Assembly: GCA_948470875.1 (NCBI GenBank)
Contig: CAOKQM010000008.1
Location: forward strand, 1-43,530
Direction: 5' to 3'
DNA from: an uncultured Clostridium sp.
GTDB taxonomy: Bacteria > Bacillota > Clostridia > TANB77 > CAG-508
Length of the DNA: 43,530 nt
The notes under the pieces are model-generated. The model saw only the letters and a program-made list of their open reading frames with translations, did no database searches and had not been told where the DNA came from. Position numbers and translations under genes: made by a program. Position 1 is the stretch's first letter; the number at the start of each line of letters is the position of its first letter. Shown here piece after piece: positions 35,992 to 43,530 of the stretch.

Positions 35992-37684
35992 AAAAGTATT
36001 GGCAGAAAAAATTGCAAAAGTAACACAGTTAGACGCAAAAGAAATGGAAGATTATATTGAAATACCACCAAATAAAGAAATGGGAGATTACAGTTTTCCT
36101 TGCTTTAAATTAGCCAAAATTTTGAAAAAATCGCCACAAGAAATTGCGCAGAAATTGTATCAGGAACTTGAAATAGGAGAGGAAATTCAAGAGGTTAAAG
36201 TTGTTGGTGGTTATGTCAATTTTGTGGTAAATCCTAAATGTTTGGTAGAAACTGTTTTGTGTGAAATAGACCAAAAGCAAGATAGATATGGTGATTCCAA
36301 TCAAGGAGAAGGTCAAAATATTATTGTGGAATATTCATCTCCGAATATTGCCAAACCATTTCATATTGGGCATTTAAGAAATACAATTATTGGGAATAGT
36401 TTATACAAAATTTATCAATTCTTAGGATATCATACAATTGGAATTAACCATTTAGGAGATTATGGAACCCAATTTGCAAAATTGATAGAAGGTTATAAAA
36501 GATGGGGAAATGAATATGCAATGGATGAAAATCCAATTGAAGAATTAACTAAAATTTATGTTAGAATTAGTGATTTATGTAAAAAAGAGGAAAGTGTTTT
36601 AGAAGCATGTCGAGAAAATTTCAAAAAATTGGAACAAGGAGATTCTTATTGTGTTGATTTGTGGACAAGATTTCGAGAAGTAAGTTTGCAAGAATTTCAG
36701 AAAATTTATGATTTATTAGAGGTAAAATTTGATTCTTGGAAAGGAGAATCTTTCTATATTGATAAAATTCCAGAAGTGGAAAAAAAGCTAGAAGAAGCAG
36801 GAGTTGTTACAGAATCAGAAGGGGCGAAAATTGTGGATTTAGAAGACAAAAATCTTGGTGTATGTATAATTCGTAAAGCAGATGGTACTACGATTTATGC
36901 AACAAGAGATTTAGCAGCCATTTTGTATCGTGCCAAAGAGTATCATTTTGACAAATGTTTATATGTTGTAGCTTATGAGCAAAATTTGCATTTTAAGCAG
37001 GTTTTTGAAGTTGCAAAATATTTAGGGTTGCCTGAAAAATGTGTGAATGGATTAGAACATGTACGTTATGGAATGACACGATTAACCACTGGCAAAATGT
37101 CAACACGTGAAGGAACCATGGTTAAAGTAGATGATTTGCTAAAAGAAGCAATCACAAGAGTTTGCCAAATTATACAAGAAAAAAATCCAGATATGGAAAA
37201 CAAAGAACAAGAAGCACAAAAAATTGGAATTGGAGCCATTATTTTTAATAATTTGGGTACCAATATTATCAAAGACCAAATTTTTGATTGGAATACAGTT
37301 CTTAATTTTAATGGAGAAACTGGTCCATATATTCAATATGTTTATGTGCGTACCAAAAGTGTTCTAGAAAAAGCAGATTATGTGCCAAGTTTAGCGCAGG
37401 TGGATTTTTCGCTATTAACAGACAAACAAAGTCTTCAAGTGATTTCTAATTTATATCAATTTGGTGATATTTTGAAAACAGTAGTAGAAAAAAATGAACC
37501 ATCGATTTTAGCTCGTTTTTTAATTAATTTAAGCCAAAGTTATAGTAATTTTTATAATGAAAATAAAATTATAACACAAGATAAAGCCTTGACAAATGCT
37601 CGATTATATTTAACAAAATCAGTTGGAAATGTGCTAAAAATAGGTTGCAATTTATTAGGAATTCAAATGCCAAATAAAATGTAA
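35978..37684 (+). CDS. argS: Arginyl-tRNA synthetase
   Basis: Charges tRNA-Arg. The 568-residue protein has an N-terminal arginyl-specific domain (to about 110, with YIEIPPNKEMGDYSFPCFKL), the HIGH motif in SPNIAKPFHIGHLRNT (about 125), the KMSKS-equivalent in TTGKMSTREGTMVKVDD (about 370), and a C-terminal DALR anticodon-binding domain (QSYSNFYNENKI). Start overlaps the vanZ-like gene, with AAGGAAGG in front. It contains no CGG at all. Its position directly behind two CGG-recoded genes is noted as a finding. A terminator follows. Confidence 0.95.
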   Translation: MINFKKVLAEKIAKVTQLDAKEMEDYIEIPPNKEMGDYSFPCFKLAKILKKSPQEIAQKLYQELEIGEEIQEVKVVGGYVNFVVNPKCLVETVLCEIDQKQDRYGDSNQGEGQNIIVEYSSPNIAKPFHIGHLRNTIIGNSLYKIYQFLGYHTIGINHLGDYGTQFAKLIEGYKRWGNEYAMDENPIEELTKIYVRISDLCKKEESVLEACRENFKKLEQGDSYCVDLWTRFREVSLQEFQKIYDLLEVKFDSWKGESFYIDKIPEVEKKLEEAGVVTESEGAKIVDLEDKNLGVCIIRKADGTTIYATRDLAAILYRAKEYHFDKCLYVVAYEQNLHFKQVFEVAKYLGLPEKCVNGLEHVRYGMTRLTTGKMSTREGTMVKVDDLLKEAITRVCQIIQEKNPDMENKEQEAQKIGIGAIIFNNLGTNIIKDQIFDWNTVLNFNGETGPYIQYVYVRTKSVLEKADYVPSLAQVDFSLLTDKQSLQVISNLYQFGDILKTVVEKNEPSILARFLINLSQSYSNFYNENKIITQDKALTNARLYLTKSVGNVLKIGCNLLGIQMPNKM

Positions 37685-37733
37685 AAAATTCATCTGATGA
37701 AAAATTCAGATGAATTTATCCTAATTTTTCTAA
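37684..37733 (+). terminator. Terminator after argS
   Basis: Inverted repeat AAATTCATCTGA ... TTCAGATGAATTT with a weak T-rich tail (CCTAATTTTTCTAATT). Confidence 0.7.
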
Positions 37734-37786
37734 TTCATGCTGATGAAATGAAAAAGAGCAATACTTTTTTGTGGAGGAAAAATACA

Positions 37787-38023
37787 ATGAATCAATATCA
37801 TGTATATAAAAAAATATGTTTGGCAGTTGCAGTTTGTTTATCAAACATCATGTGTGCGAAAGTTAGCTATGTTTATTGCACAGTCCAATGGGCAGCCAAG
37901 TATGAAGGTTGGAGTGTGTCAACAAATGTCGCTTTTTTGTACGCGATTCCATTTATAATTGGAATCTTATTTTGCATAATTTTGTATTGGATATTTCATA
38001 AAAAACAAATTCGATTTTCCTAA
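37787..38023 (+). CDS. Small membrane protein, unknown
   Basis: A 78-residue protein from ATG 37787 behind GGAGG (37772). Two hydrophobic segments: an N-terminal one (ICLAVAVCLSNIMCA) and a C-terminal one (FLYAIPFIIGILFCIILYWI), with a W/Y-rich stretch between. Upstream in-frame starts would run into the argS terminator and are unlikely. The stop overlaps that of the convergent CDF transporter by four bases. I do not recognise the family. Confidence 0.6.
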   Translation: MNQYHVYKKICLAVAVCLSNIMCAKVSYVYCTVQWAAKYEGWSVSTNVAFLYAIPFIIGILFCIILYWIFHKKQIRFS

Positions 38024-38880
38024 ATAGGATTTACGTGAATGATTGCTTGATCGATTTTTTCTAATTTTGCGATATCTTTTTCTAAATGGTCTGCCAAGTT
38101 GTGGCTTTCAAAAGTAGACATATTTCCATCTACCGATATTGTCAAAATGACAATATACTGGCACCCAGTCGGAGAAGCATATAAATCGCTCACTTGTTTG
38201 ATATTTTCATGCTCTGCCACTAAATTTAAAATAAAAGATTTGGTTTTTTCATCTAAAGATTGATCCATTAAAACATTGTAACTTTCTACTAAAATAGAAA
38301 ATCCAGAAGCAAAAATCCAAATCGAAATTACAATTCCAATTATGCCATCAAAATAAAAAATATCAAAGTTTCCAAGCAAAATTGAAAACAAAGTAAAAAG
38401 TGTAAGAACACAATCATTTCGGTGATCTTTATAAGCCGATTGTAAAAGAATGCTAGGCGATTTTTCATTTTTATTTTTGGTATATAAATATAAAGCAAAT
38501 TTGGTGATAATCGTAATGATACACACCAAAACAAGAGTCCAAGAAAAAGTAAAAGTGGACTTATGTAAAATGCTAAAAATAGAATCAATGCATAATTTGA
38601 AAGATAAAGTAAGCATTGTAATACTGATGAAAAGCGAAAAAATATATTCTGCTTTTCCATGCCCAAAATTATGGGTGTTATCTTTTGGTTCACTCGCAAT
38701 TTTATTTCCAATAAAGGTCATAAAAGAAGCCAAAATATCGCAAGCACTATTAAAAGCATCAGCAATCATAGATTGACTGTGACTGGAAAATCCAATCAAA
38801 GCTTTTATAATCAGCAAAAAAATATTGCCAACCATTCCTAAAATGCCTGCTTTTTTAATATTTTTGAATTTTGTTTCCAT
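38020..38880 (-). CDS. Cation diffusion facilitator transporter
   Basis: Divalent metal exporter of 286 residues. Six membrane segments in residues 10-200 with the metal-site motif SMIADAFNSACDILASFMTF (usual HxxxD replaced by an asparagine/serine-rich variant: DAFNSACD), HNFGHGKAEYIFSLFIS, and the second pair at SAYKDHRNDCVLTLF. The C-terminal cytoplasmic domain ends DQAIIHVNPI, typical of the CDF tail. Metal (Zn, Mn or Fe) cannot be told. Lies 75 bases downstream of the polysaccharide deacetylase gene on the same strand. Two out-of-frame CGG, none in frame. Confidence 0.9.
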   Translation of the reverse strand: METKFKNIKKAGILGMVGNIFLLIIKALIGFSSHSQSMIADAFNSACDILASFMTFIGNKIASEPKDNTHNFGHGKAEYIFSLFISITMLTLSFKLCIDSIFSILHKSTFTFSWTLVLVCIITIITKFALYLYTKNKNEKSPSILLQSAYKDHRNDCVLTLFTLFSILLGNFDIFYFDGIIGIVISIWIFASGFSILVESYNVLMDQSLDEKTKSFILNLVAEHENIKQVSDLYASPTGCQYIVILTISVDGNMSTFESHNLADHLEKDIAKLEKIDQAIIHVNPI

Positions 38881-38955
38881 AAAAAATCTCCATTTTTGTA
38901 AATTTATATTTTATTATATGAAAATTTCTGACAAAAAGCAATACAAATAACACAA

Positions 38956-39849
38956 TTATTGCATGTTTTTTAAAAGCATTTTTCCAGTTGCTTGCTCAGC
39001 TCGAATTCTTCCTAGAGAAGTTAAATCTAAATTGCGACTTTTATTTAAAGTTCCATATTTGGTTAAAACTTGAATTTCAAAACCTTCATTTTTCAACCAT
39101 TTTTTCGTATTTTCCGTGCATTTTCCAGAAGGGTAAGCCATGATTTTTTGAACTTTTTCACCAACAACTTCTTCGATTTTTTGATGTGTTTGGTTATAAT
39201 CTGAAATTAATTTTGTTTTACTAACTTTGGTGTAATCAATATGAGATTTTCCATGGCAATGTAGTTTAACAAGTCCACTATCATACATTTGTTTTGCTTG
39301 TTCCCAGGTAAAATATCCAGGTTTTCCAACCAAATCATACACAATAAAAATAGTTGCTGGAATATGGTATTTTTGAAGAATCGGAAAAGCTTCTAAATAA
39401 TTGCCAATCCAGCCATCATCCATGGTAATAAGGACCACTTTTTCAGGAAGCCCAATTTCGCCATTTTTATATTGATATAATTCTTCTAAGGTAATAAATG
39501 AATAGCCATTGTTTAAAAGTGTTGTTACATTTTCTTCAAATCTTTCTTGTGTACTAAATAATTGATAAGTATCATCTTTAGGAGTTGGCGTTTGGAAACC
39601 ATGATAAATTAAAATAGGAATGGAAATATTTTTTTCATGGATTCGATACACAGGCAAGTTGCTCACAGTCAACAAATTTTCTTGTGGTATTTGTTCAGAA
39701 ATTTCATTTTTTTCTATTTTTGGAGTATCCGAAAATTCATTTTTAGATACAGAATTGGCGCGTTTTAGCAGCATAATTTTAGAACATAGAACAAAAACCA
39801 TTTCTAAAATCAAGATAAAAATACAAGCCATTAAAACTTTTTTTACCAT
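38956..39849 (-). CDS. Polysaccharide deacetylase family protein
   Basis: An extracytoplasmic NodB-fold deacetylase of 297 residues, with an uncleaved or signal-type helix at residues 5-25 (VLMACIFILILEMVFVLCSK). Motif 1 is VLITMDDGWIGNYLEAFPIL (TMDDG instead of the usual TFDDG, both catalytic aspartates present). Motif 2 is LHCHGKSHIDYTK, giving the H-x4-H zinc ligands in a slightly unusual form. Later IMAYPSGKCTENTKKWLK is the motif 3 region. Likely trims N-acetyl or O-acetyl groups of wall glycans. RBS AAGGAG before ATG. Confidence 0.88.
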   Translation of the reverse strand: MVKKVLMACIFILILEMVFVLCSKIMLLKRANSVSKNEFSDTPKIEKNEISEQIPQENLLTVSNLPVYRIHEKNISIPILIYHGFQTPTPKDDTYQLFSTQERFEENVTTLLNNGYSFITLEELYQYKNGEIGLPEKVVLITMDDGWIGNYLEAFPILQKYHIPATIFIVYDLVGKPGYFTWEQAKQMYDSGLVKLHCHGKSHIDYTKVSKTKLISDYNQTHQKIEEVVGEKVQKIMAYPSGKCTENTKKWLKNEGFEIQVLTKYGTLNKSRNLDLTSLGRIRAEQATGKMLLKNMQ

Positions 39850-39955
39850 ATTTTTCTCCTTGTAAATAATGTAATAGTAGTGTTTCCAAAGTTGTTTGGA
39901 ATATGAAAAAATTTTTTATTGGCTTTTTTAGGTTAGACAAAATTGGTTTCTTTGG

Positions 39956-39984
39956 TTGACAAAATCCAAAGAATGTAATATAGT
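39956..39984 (+). promoter_or_regulatory. Promoter of the phosphotransacetylase gene
   Basis: TTGACA (39956-39961), 17-base spacer, TATAGT (39979-39984). Confidence 0.75.
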
Positions 39985-40042
39985 ATCAAAGAAATAAAAG
40001 ATAGATTTTAGAAGGTTTAAAATGTAAATAAAGGAGATTAAA

Positions 40043-41032
40043 ATGTCGTTTATTGATGAAATAAAAGCCAGAGCAAAACAAGATTTGAAAAGAATTGTTT
40101 TGCCAGAGGCTATGGATATGAGGATTTTGAAGGCAGCACAAATAGTACTTTCTGAAAAGCTTTGCCAAATTGTTTTGATTGGGGATGAAACAGAAATTAG
40201 AATAAAGGCGCAAATGGAGAAGATTGAGATTGGAGAGGCTTGTATTGTAAATCCAGTGAAATCTGATAAAATGGAAAGATATGCAAAATTGTTATCTGAA
40301 ATTGACCAAACAGTCAGCTTTGAACAAGCTAAAGAATGGATGAAAAATCCAGTTTATTTTGGAATGCTTATGGTCAAAGCAGGGGAGGCAGATGGGTTTG
40401 TGTCAGGTGCTATGAATACAACAAAAGATATTTTAAAAACAGCAATGCGCATTTTTGATAAAAAAGATACGAAAATATTGTCGACAGCGCTTTTGATGTT
40501 AGTGCCAAATCAAAAATATGGAGGAAAAGATGGTGTGTATATTTTTTCAGATTGTGCGTTAAATGAAAATCCAGGATATATTGCATTATCAGAAATTGCA
40601 ATGGCTTCTGCTAAAACCTATGAAAAGTTTACAGCTAAAAAAGCTAAAGTAGCGATGCTTTCTTATTCAACAATGGGAAGTGCCACATCAAAATATACTG
40701 AAAAGGTGATAAAAGCAACTCAAAGAGCCAAACAAAAATGGCCAGCCCTTATGATTGATGGTGAAATGCAATTAGATAGTGCGATTGTGCCAGAAATTGC
40801 GCAAGTAAAAGCACCAAATTCAAGTCTAAAAGGAGAGGCTAATGTATTGATTTTCCCAGATATTAATGCTGGAAATATTGGTTGTAAACTGGTGGAGAGA
40901 TTGGGGAAAGCACAAATGTTTGGACCGATTTGTCAGGGATTGGAAAAGCCAATTAATGATTTATCAAGAGGTTGCTCTGTAGAAGGTATTGTGGGAACTA
41001 TCATTATGACAGCAATTCAAGCACAAAATTAA
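40043..41032 (+). CDS. pta: Phosphate acetyltransferase
   Basis: Interconverts acetyl-CoA and acetyl phosphate, usually paired with acetate kinase (ackA, not in this window). The 329-residue length is that of the short clostridial Pta. Visible: RIVLPEAMDMRILKAAQIVL at the start, MVKAGEADGFVSGAMNTTKD in the middle, and FPDINAGNIGCKLVERLGKA plus GPICQGLEKPINDLSRGCSV in the second domain. RBS AAAGGAG. Own promoter. Confidence 0.95.
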   Translation: MSFIDEIKARAKQDLKRIVLPEAMDMRILKAAQIVLSEKLCQIVLIGDETEIRIKAQMEKIEIGEACIVNPVKSDKMERYAKLLSEIDQTVSFEQAKEWMKNPVYFGMLMVKAGEADGFVSGAMNTTKDILKTAMRIFDKKDTKILSTALLMLVPNQKYGGKDGVYIFSDCALNENPGYIALSEIAMASAKTYEKFTAKKAKVAMLSYSTMGSATSKYTEKVIKATQRAKQKWPALMIDGEMQLDSAIVPEIAQVKAPNSSLKGEANVLIFPDINAGNIGCKLVERLGKAQMFGPICQGLEKPINDLSRGCSVEGIVGTIIMTAIQAQN

Positions 41033-41049
41033 AAAAATGCTAAAAACTA

Positions 41050-41078
41050 TTGTGATTTTATCTTAATTATGATAAAAT
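41050..41078 (+). promoter_or_regulatory. Possible promoter of the AI-2E-family gene
   Basis: TTGTGA (41050-41055), 17-base spacer, TAAAAT (41073-41078). An inverted repeat TTTTATC...GATAAAA overlaps it and could be part of a weak terminator or an operator. Confidence 0.45.
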
Positions 41079-41104
41079 ATTGATTGAATTGAGAAAGGGG
41101 AAAT

Positions 41105-42265
41105 ATGGAATTAAACAAAGAAAATGTCAAAAAAATAATTGGAATGATTGCATTTGGAATTTTATTTTATGTAATATTACAAAATATAACAGTAGTAAAA
41201 AACGTATTTGTATATATGATTGAAATATTGTCACCGTTTTTGATTGGAGCAGGTTTTGCCTTTATTTTAAATATTCCAATGAGGGCTCTTGAGAAAAAAT
41301 TATTTAAACCAAAAAAAATGAAGAATGGAAACCTAAAACAAAATCGTTTTAAAAGACCAGTTTGCATTATTTTAGCTTTTATTTTGATGATGATAATCAT
41401 TGGTTTGATTATCAAATTAGTGATACCACAACTAATTAGTGTTATTGTTATGTTTGTGCGAGAAGTGCCAGATATGGCGTATAATGTGAAAGAATGGGCA
41501 ATTGCTTTAACAGAGCAATATCCAGATATTAGCAGTCAAATTCAAAATATAGAGATTAATTGGAATAGTATTGTAAATGACATAATAAATTTTGTGAGCA
41601 ATTTAGCGAGTAGTTTGGTAACTTCTTCAATTGGATTTATCATAGGATTAATTGGAGGCGTTTTTAATGCGATTATTTCTATTGTTTTTGCAGTTTATAT
41701 ATTAGTTAGTAAGGAAAAATTGGCAGAACAATTTAAAAAAATAATTAGAGCTTATTTTTCTGATGAAAAAGCAAAATATATATTGGAAATTGCAAGATTG
41801 TCTAAAAATACATTTAACAATTTTTTAACAGGTCAGTTGATAGAAGCTATCATATTAGGAACTTTGTGTTTTATTGGAATGGTGATTTTAAGATTACCCT
41901 TTGCAGCAACCATTTCTATTTTGGTGGGAGTTACTGCTTTAATACCAATCATTGGAGCTTTTTTAGGAATCATTGTAGGAGCCATTTTAATTTTATCGAT
42001 TGTGCCAATTAAAGCTCTTGTGTTTATTGTATTTTTGCTTATTTTACAACAGTTTGAGACAAATGTGATTTATCCAAGAGTAGTTGGAAATTCGGTTGGA
42101 CTTCCTGGAATTTGGGTTTTAGTAGCAGTAGCAGTGGGAGGAAGTTTAGGTGGAATGTTTGGCTTAATTATTGGACTTCCTACAGTTTCTGTATTTTACA
42201 CAATTCTAAGAAATGATGTAAACAAAAGATTGAAAAATAAAAGGGAGGCAGAAAAGATTTCATGA
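41105..42265 (+). CDS. AI-2E family transporter
   Basis: A 386-residue membrane protein with about eight segments and the family layout: a first pair of helices (FGILFYVILQNITVV, SPFLIGAGFAFILNIPMRAL), a long soluble loop (about 120-165), and the conserved C-terminal half (VGVTALIPIIGAFLGIIVGA, LQQFETNVIYPRVVGNSVGL). Members include AI-2 exporters and Na+/H+ antiporters; substrate here unknown. RBS AAAGGGG. ATGA overlap with the pentapeptide gene. Confidence 0.9.
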   Translation: MELNKENVKKIIGMIAFGILFYVILQNITVVKNVFVYMIEILSPFLIGAGFAFILNIPMRALEKKLFKPKKMKNGNLKQNRFKRPVCIILAFILMMIIIGLIIKLVIPQLISVIVMFVREVPDMAYNVKEWAIALTEQYPDISSQIQNIEINWNSIVNDIINFVSNLASSLVTSSIGFIIGLIGGVFNAIISIVFAVYILVSKEKLAEQFKKIIRAYFSDEKAKYILEIARLSKNTFNNFLTGQLIEAIILGTLCFIGMVILRLPFAATISILVGVTALIPIIGAFLGIIVGAILILSIVPIKALVFIVFLLILQQFETNVIYPRVVGNSVGLPGIWVLVAVAVGGSLGGMFGLIIGLPTVSVFYTILRNDVNKRLKNKREAEKIS

Positions 42266-42873
42266 ACCAAAGTGAGTTTTTTGCAATGGTAAAAGAAAGT
42301 TATGAAGAAAAGACAGATATTAAAGGCAATAAGTTTGAGCAATTAGAAATAAATGAACAGATTTTTGAAAGTGTAGAATTTGAAAAATGTGTATTTAAAA
42401 ACTGTAAAATTGTAGCAAGTACAATGGATAAAATGAATTTTACAGACTGCCAATTTATAAATTGTGATTTTTCTAATACATCTTTTGAAAGAGCGAGCTT
42501 TGTTCGTTGTAAATTTGAGCAATGTAAGTGTATAGGTGGCAATTTCATAGAAGCAAGAATTTATGATATTGCCATAAAAGATAGCTTGTTGGATTATTCA
42601 AATTTTACAAAAGCAAGTTTAGAAAAAACCAACTTTTATGAAACCATTTTAAGAAATGTATTTTTTCAAGAAACTATACTTAAAATGGTTACTTATCAAA
42701 ATTGTGATTTAAGGCAAGCTCAATTTTTTAAAACGAATTTAAAAGGAATTGATTTTAGAAGCTGTAATATTGAAGCAATGGCAGTAACAATTGAAAATGT
42801 AAAAGGTATGATTGTGAATAATTATCAGGCAGTTGATTTAGCAAAGTTATTAGGAATTATCGTAAAATCATGA
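42262..42873 (+). CDS. Pentapeptide-repeat protein
   Basis: A 203-residue protein built of A(D/N)LXX-type repeats at about residues 38-180, with C and F often at the central position (CVFKNCKI, CQFINCDFSNTSFERASFV, CKFEQCKCIGGNFIEARI), predicted to form a right-handed quadrilateral beta-helix. Such proteins may mimic DNA and protect gyrase (Qnr-like) but most are uncharacterised; the cysteine richness is distinctive. Starts by ATGA overlap with the transporter gene. Confidence 0.88.
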   Translation: MNQSEFFAMVKESYEEKTDIKGNKFEQLEINEQIFESVEFEKCVFKNCKIVASTMDKMNFTDCQFINCDFSNTSFERASFVRCKFEQCKCIGGNFIEARIYDIAIKDSLLDYSNFTKASLEKTNFYETILRNVFFQETILKMVTYQNCDLRQAQFFKTNLKGIDFRSCNIEAMAVTIENVKGMIVNNYQAVDLAKLLGIIVKS

Positions 42874-42908
42874 AATTTGAAAAAAATGATTTTTTTATGA
42901 AAATAGTA

Positions 42909-42937
42909 TTGACAAATCCTAAAGAATGATTTAAAAT
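42909..42937 (+). promoter_or_regulatory. Promoter of the tRNA-His/tRNA-Gln unit
   Basis: TTGACA (42909-42914), 17-base spacer, TAAAAT (42932-42937), about 27 bases before the first tRNA. Confidence 0.8.
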
Positions 42938-42970
42938 AGAATAGCAATTGAAAAAGTGTACATATTATAT

Positions 42971-43048
42971 GGTGGATGTGGCGTAGTTGGTTAACGCGCC
43001 AGTTTGTGGCACTGGAGATCGTGGGTTCGAGTCCCATCTTCCACCCCA
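42971..43048 (+). tRNA. tRNA-His (GTG)
   Basis: Cloverleaf with acceptor GTGGATG/CTTCCAC (one T-T mismatch), the extra G-1 at 42971 facing C73, anticodon stem CCAGT/ACTGG with a standard 7-base loop and anticodon GTG at 43006-43008, T-arm GTGGG-TTCGAGT-CCCAT, and encoded CCA. Normal anticodon loop, so it cannot explain CGG recoding. Confidence 0.96.
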
Positions 43049-43142
43049 TAATATATCGTGGACATTTTACAGAGTAAAATGTATTCGATAAAAAAATAGG
43101 AAATTAATTTTCTAGTAATTAATAATGAATGAGATATTGGGG

Positions 43143-43180
43143 AATTTGCAAAGCAAATTGCACAATTTTTCAGAAAAATT
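43143..43180 (+). repeat. Two small inverted repeats between the tRNA genes
   Basis: AATTTGC-AAA-GCAAATT followed directly by CAATTTTTC-AG-AAAAATTG; the second runs to the first base of tRNA-Gln. They could be processing hairpins; the rest of the 130-base spacer shows no gene. Confidence 0.5.
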
Positions 43181-43254
43181 GGGCTGTAGCCAAGCGGTAA
43201 GGCACCAGACTTTGACTCTGGCATGCGTGTGTTCGAATCCCACCAGCCCAGCCA
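43180..43254 (+). tRNA. tRNA-Gln (TTG)
   Basis: Acceptor TGGGCTG/CAGCCCA, discriminator G and encoded CCA. Anticodon stem CCAGA/TCTGG, 7-base loop, anticodon TTG at 43212-43214. T-loop TTCGAAT. A normal tRNA-Gln. Confidence 0.96.
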
Positions 43255-43286
43255 TTGACGAATCTATTCGAACCGAATAGATGTTA

Positions 43287-43319
43287 TGAAAATCAATCAG
43301 AAATGGTTGATTTTTTTGT
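43287..43319 (+). terminator. Terminator of the tRNA unit
   Basis: AAATCAATCA-GAAA-TGGTTGATTT followed by T-rich sequence. A separate perfect hairpin ATCTATTCG-AAC-CGAATAGAT (about 43261-43281) lies just upstream. Confidence 0.75.
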
Positions 43320-43358
43320 TTGCGAAAAAATCTTCCAACGGAAAGGAGGATTATTTTT

Positions 43359-43530
43359 ATGGTTAAGATAATTAAGCAAGAACTAGAATTTGAGGAATGT
43401 CTAAAACAACGACTTGAATTTATATGTGAGTTTTCTAAAGTTACTCCAACTTTTATAAATGGTAGTATTAGAAAGTTAGAGAGAACTAATCTTACATATA
43501 TTGAGCCACATAGAGTGATTATCAAAAATA
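43359..43530 (+). CDS. Unknown protein (3' partial)
   Basis: Only 57 codons lie in the window. ATG 43359 follows AAAGGAGGA (43342-43350), so the start is credible. The sequence begins MVKIIKQELEFEECLKQRL and continues polar, with no membrane segment and no CGG. Too short to assign a family. Confidence 0.6.
   Translation, partial: MVKIIKQELEFEECLKQRLEFICEFSKVTPTFINGSIRKLERTNLTYIEPHRVIIKN

Noticed and set aside
37697..37786. Longer N-terminus for the small membrane protein at 37787
   Set aside because: The extra codons would start inside the argS terminator, and GGAGG stands just before ATG 37787.
41041..41078. Clear terminator after the phosphotransacetylase gene
   Set aside because: TTTTATC...GATAAAA is short, has no T run, and overlaps the likely promoter of the next gene, so I do not call it a terminator.
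42971..43254. The tRNAs as the CGG-decoding element
   Set aside because: Both have standard 7-base anticodon loops (GTG for His, TTG for Gln) and cannot read CGG or CGGN.

Overview
The window is a low-GC (about one third G+C by eye), gene-dense bacterial chromosome segment. Gene content (DivIVA, SepF, a T-box ahead of serS, MutL with an endonuclease motif, TTG/GTG starts, strong AGGAGG ribosome binding sites) points to a Clostridia-like Firmicute, probably an uncultured anaerobe. I cannot place it more precisely. TAA, TAG and TGA all behave as stops.

The main result is a recoding pattern. Six genes (rnr, purC, purE, a pglF-like dehydratase, a pglB-like fusion, and two tandem vanZ-like genes counted together as the fifth and sixth loci) are broken by +1 frameshifts at eight sites in seven reading units. 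At every site the frame breaks exactly at an in-frame CGG codon. Skipping the C, or reading CGGN as one four-base codon, restores the reading frame and puts glycine (GGA, GGT or GGC) at the site. By manual scan I found no in-frame CGG in any intact gene, while about fifty out-of-frame CGG trinucleotides sit harmlessly inside intact genes. I infer that CGG is not an arginine codon here but a translational +1 frameshift or quadruplet glycine signal.

Layout. 1-3457: the end of rnr, then a promoter, a T-box leader, a DUF1653 gene and serS. 3520-5599 (minus): purine genes purE-purC-purN. 5822-8572: a surface protein with a DUF6273-like C-terminus and a SpoVB-like flippase, convergent. 8725-14400: mutL, miaA, a HlyD-like protein, sepF and divIVA. 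14616-27606: a surface glycan locus with pglF-, pglE- and pglB-like genes (a bacillosamine-type initiating sugar), a GT4 glycosyltransferase, TviB- and TviC-like sugar enzymes, an acetyltransferase, polymerase-like and flippase-like membrane proteins, and two more membrane proteins. 27621-34910: MATE transporter, cytidylate-kinase-like protein, a large unknown coiled-coil protein, thioesterase, nucleoside kinase and RNHCP protein. 34951-37684: two vanZ-like genes overlapping into argS. 37787-42873: small membrane protein, CDF transporter, polysaccharide deacetylase, phosphate acetyltransferase, AI-2E-family transporter and pentapeptide-repeat protein. 42971-43254: tRNA-His and tRNA-Gln, followed by a partial gene at the right edge.

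The recoded genes include ones expected to matter for growth (purine synthesis, RNA turnover, glycan initiation), so the decoding must be efficient if they are functional. No tRNA in this window can explain it; the decoding tRNA should lie elsewhere in the genome. No CRISPR array, insertion sequence or prophage was seen. No gap between genes exceeds 300 bases.
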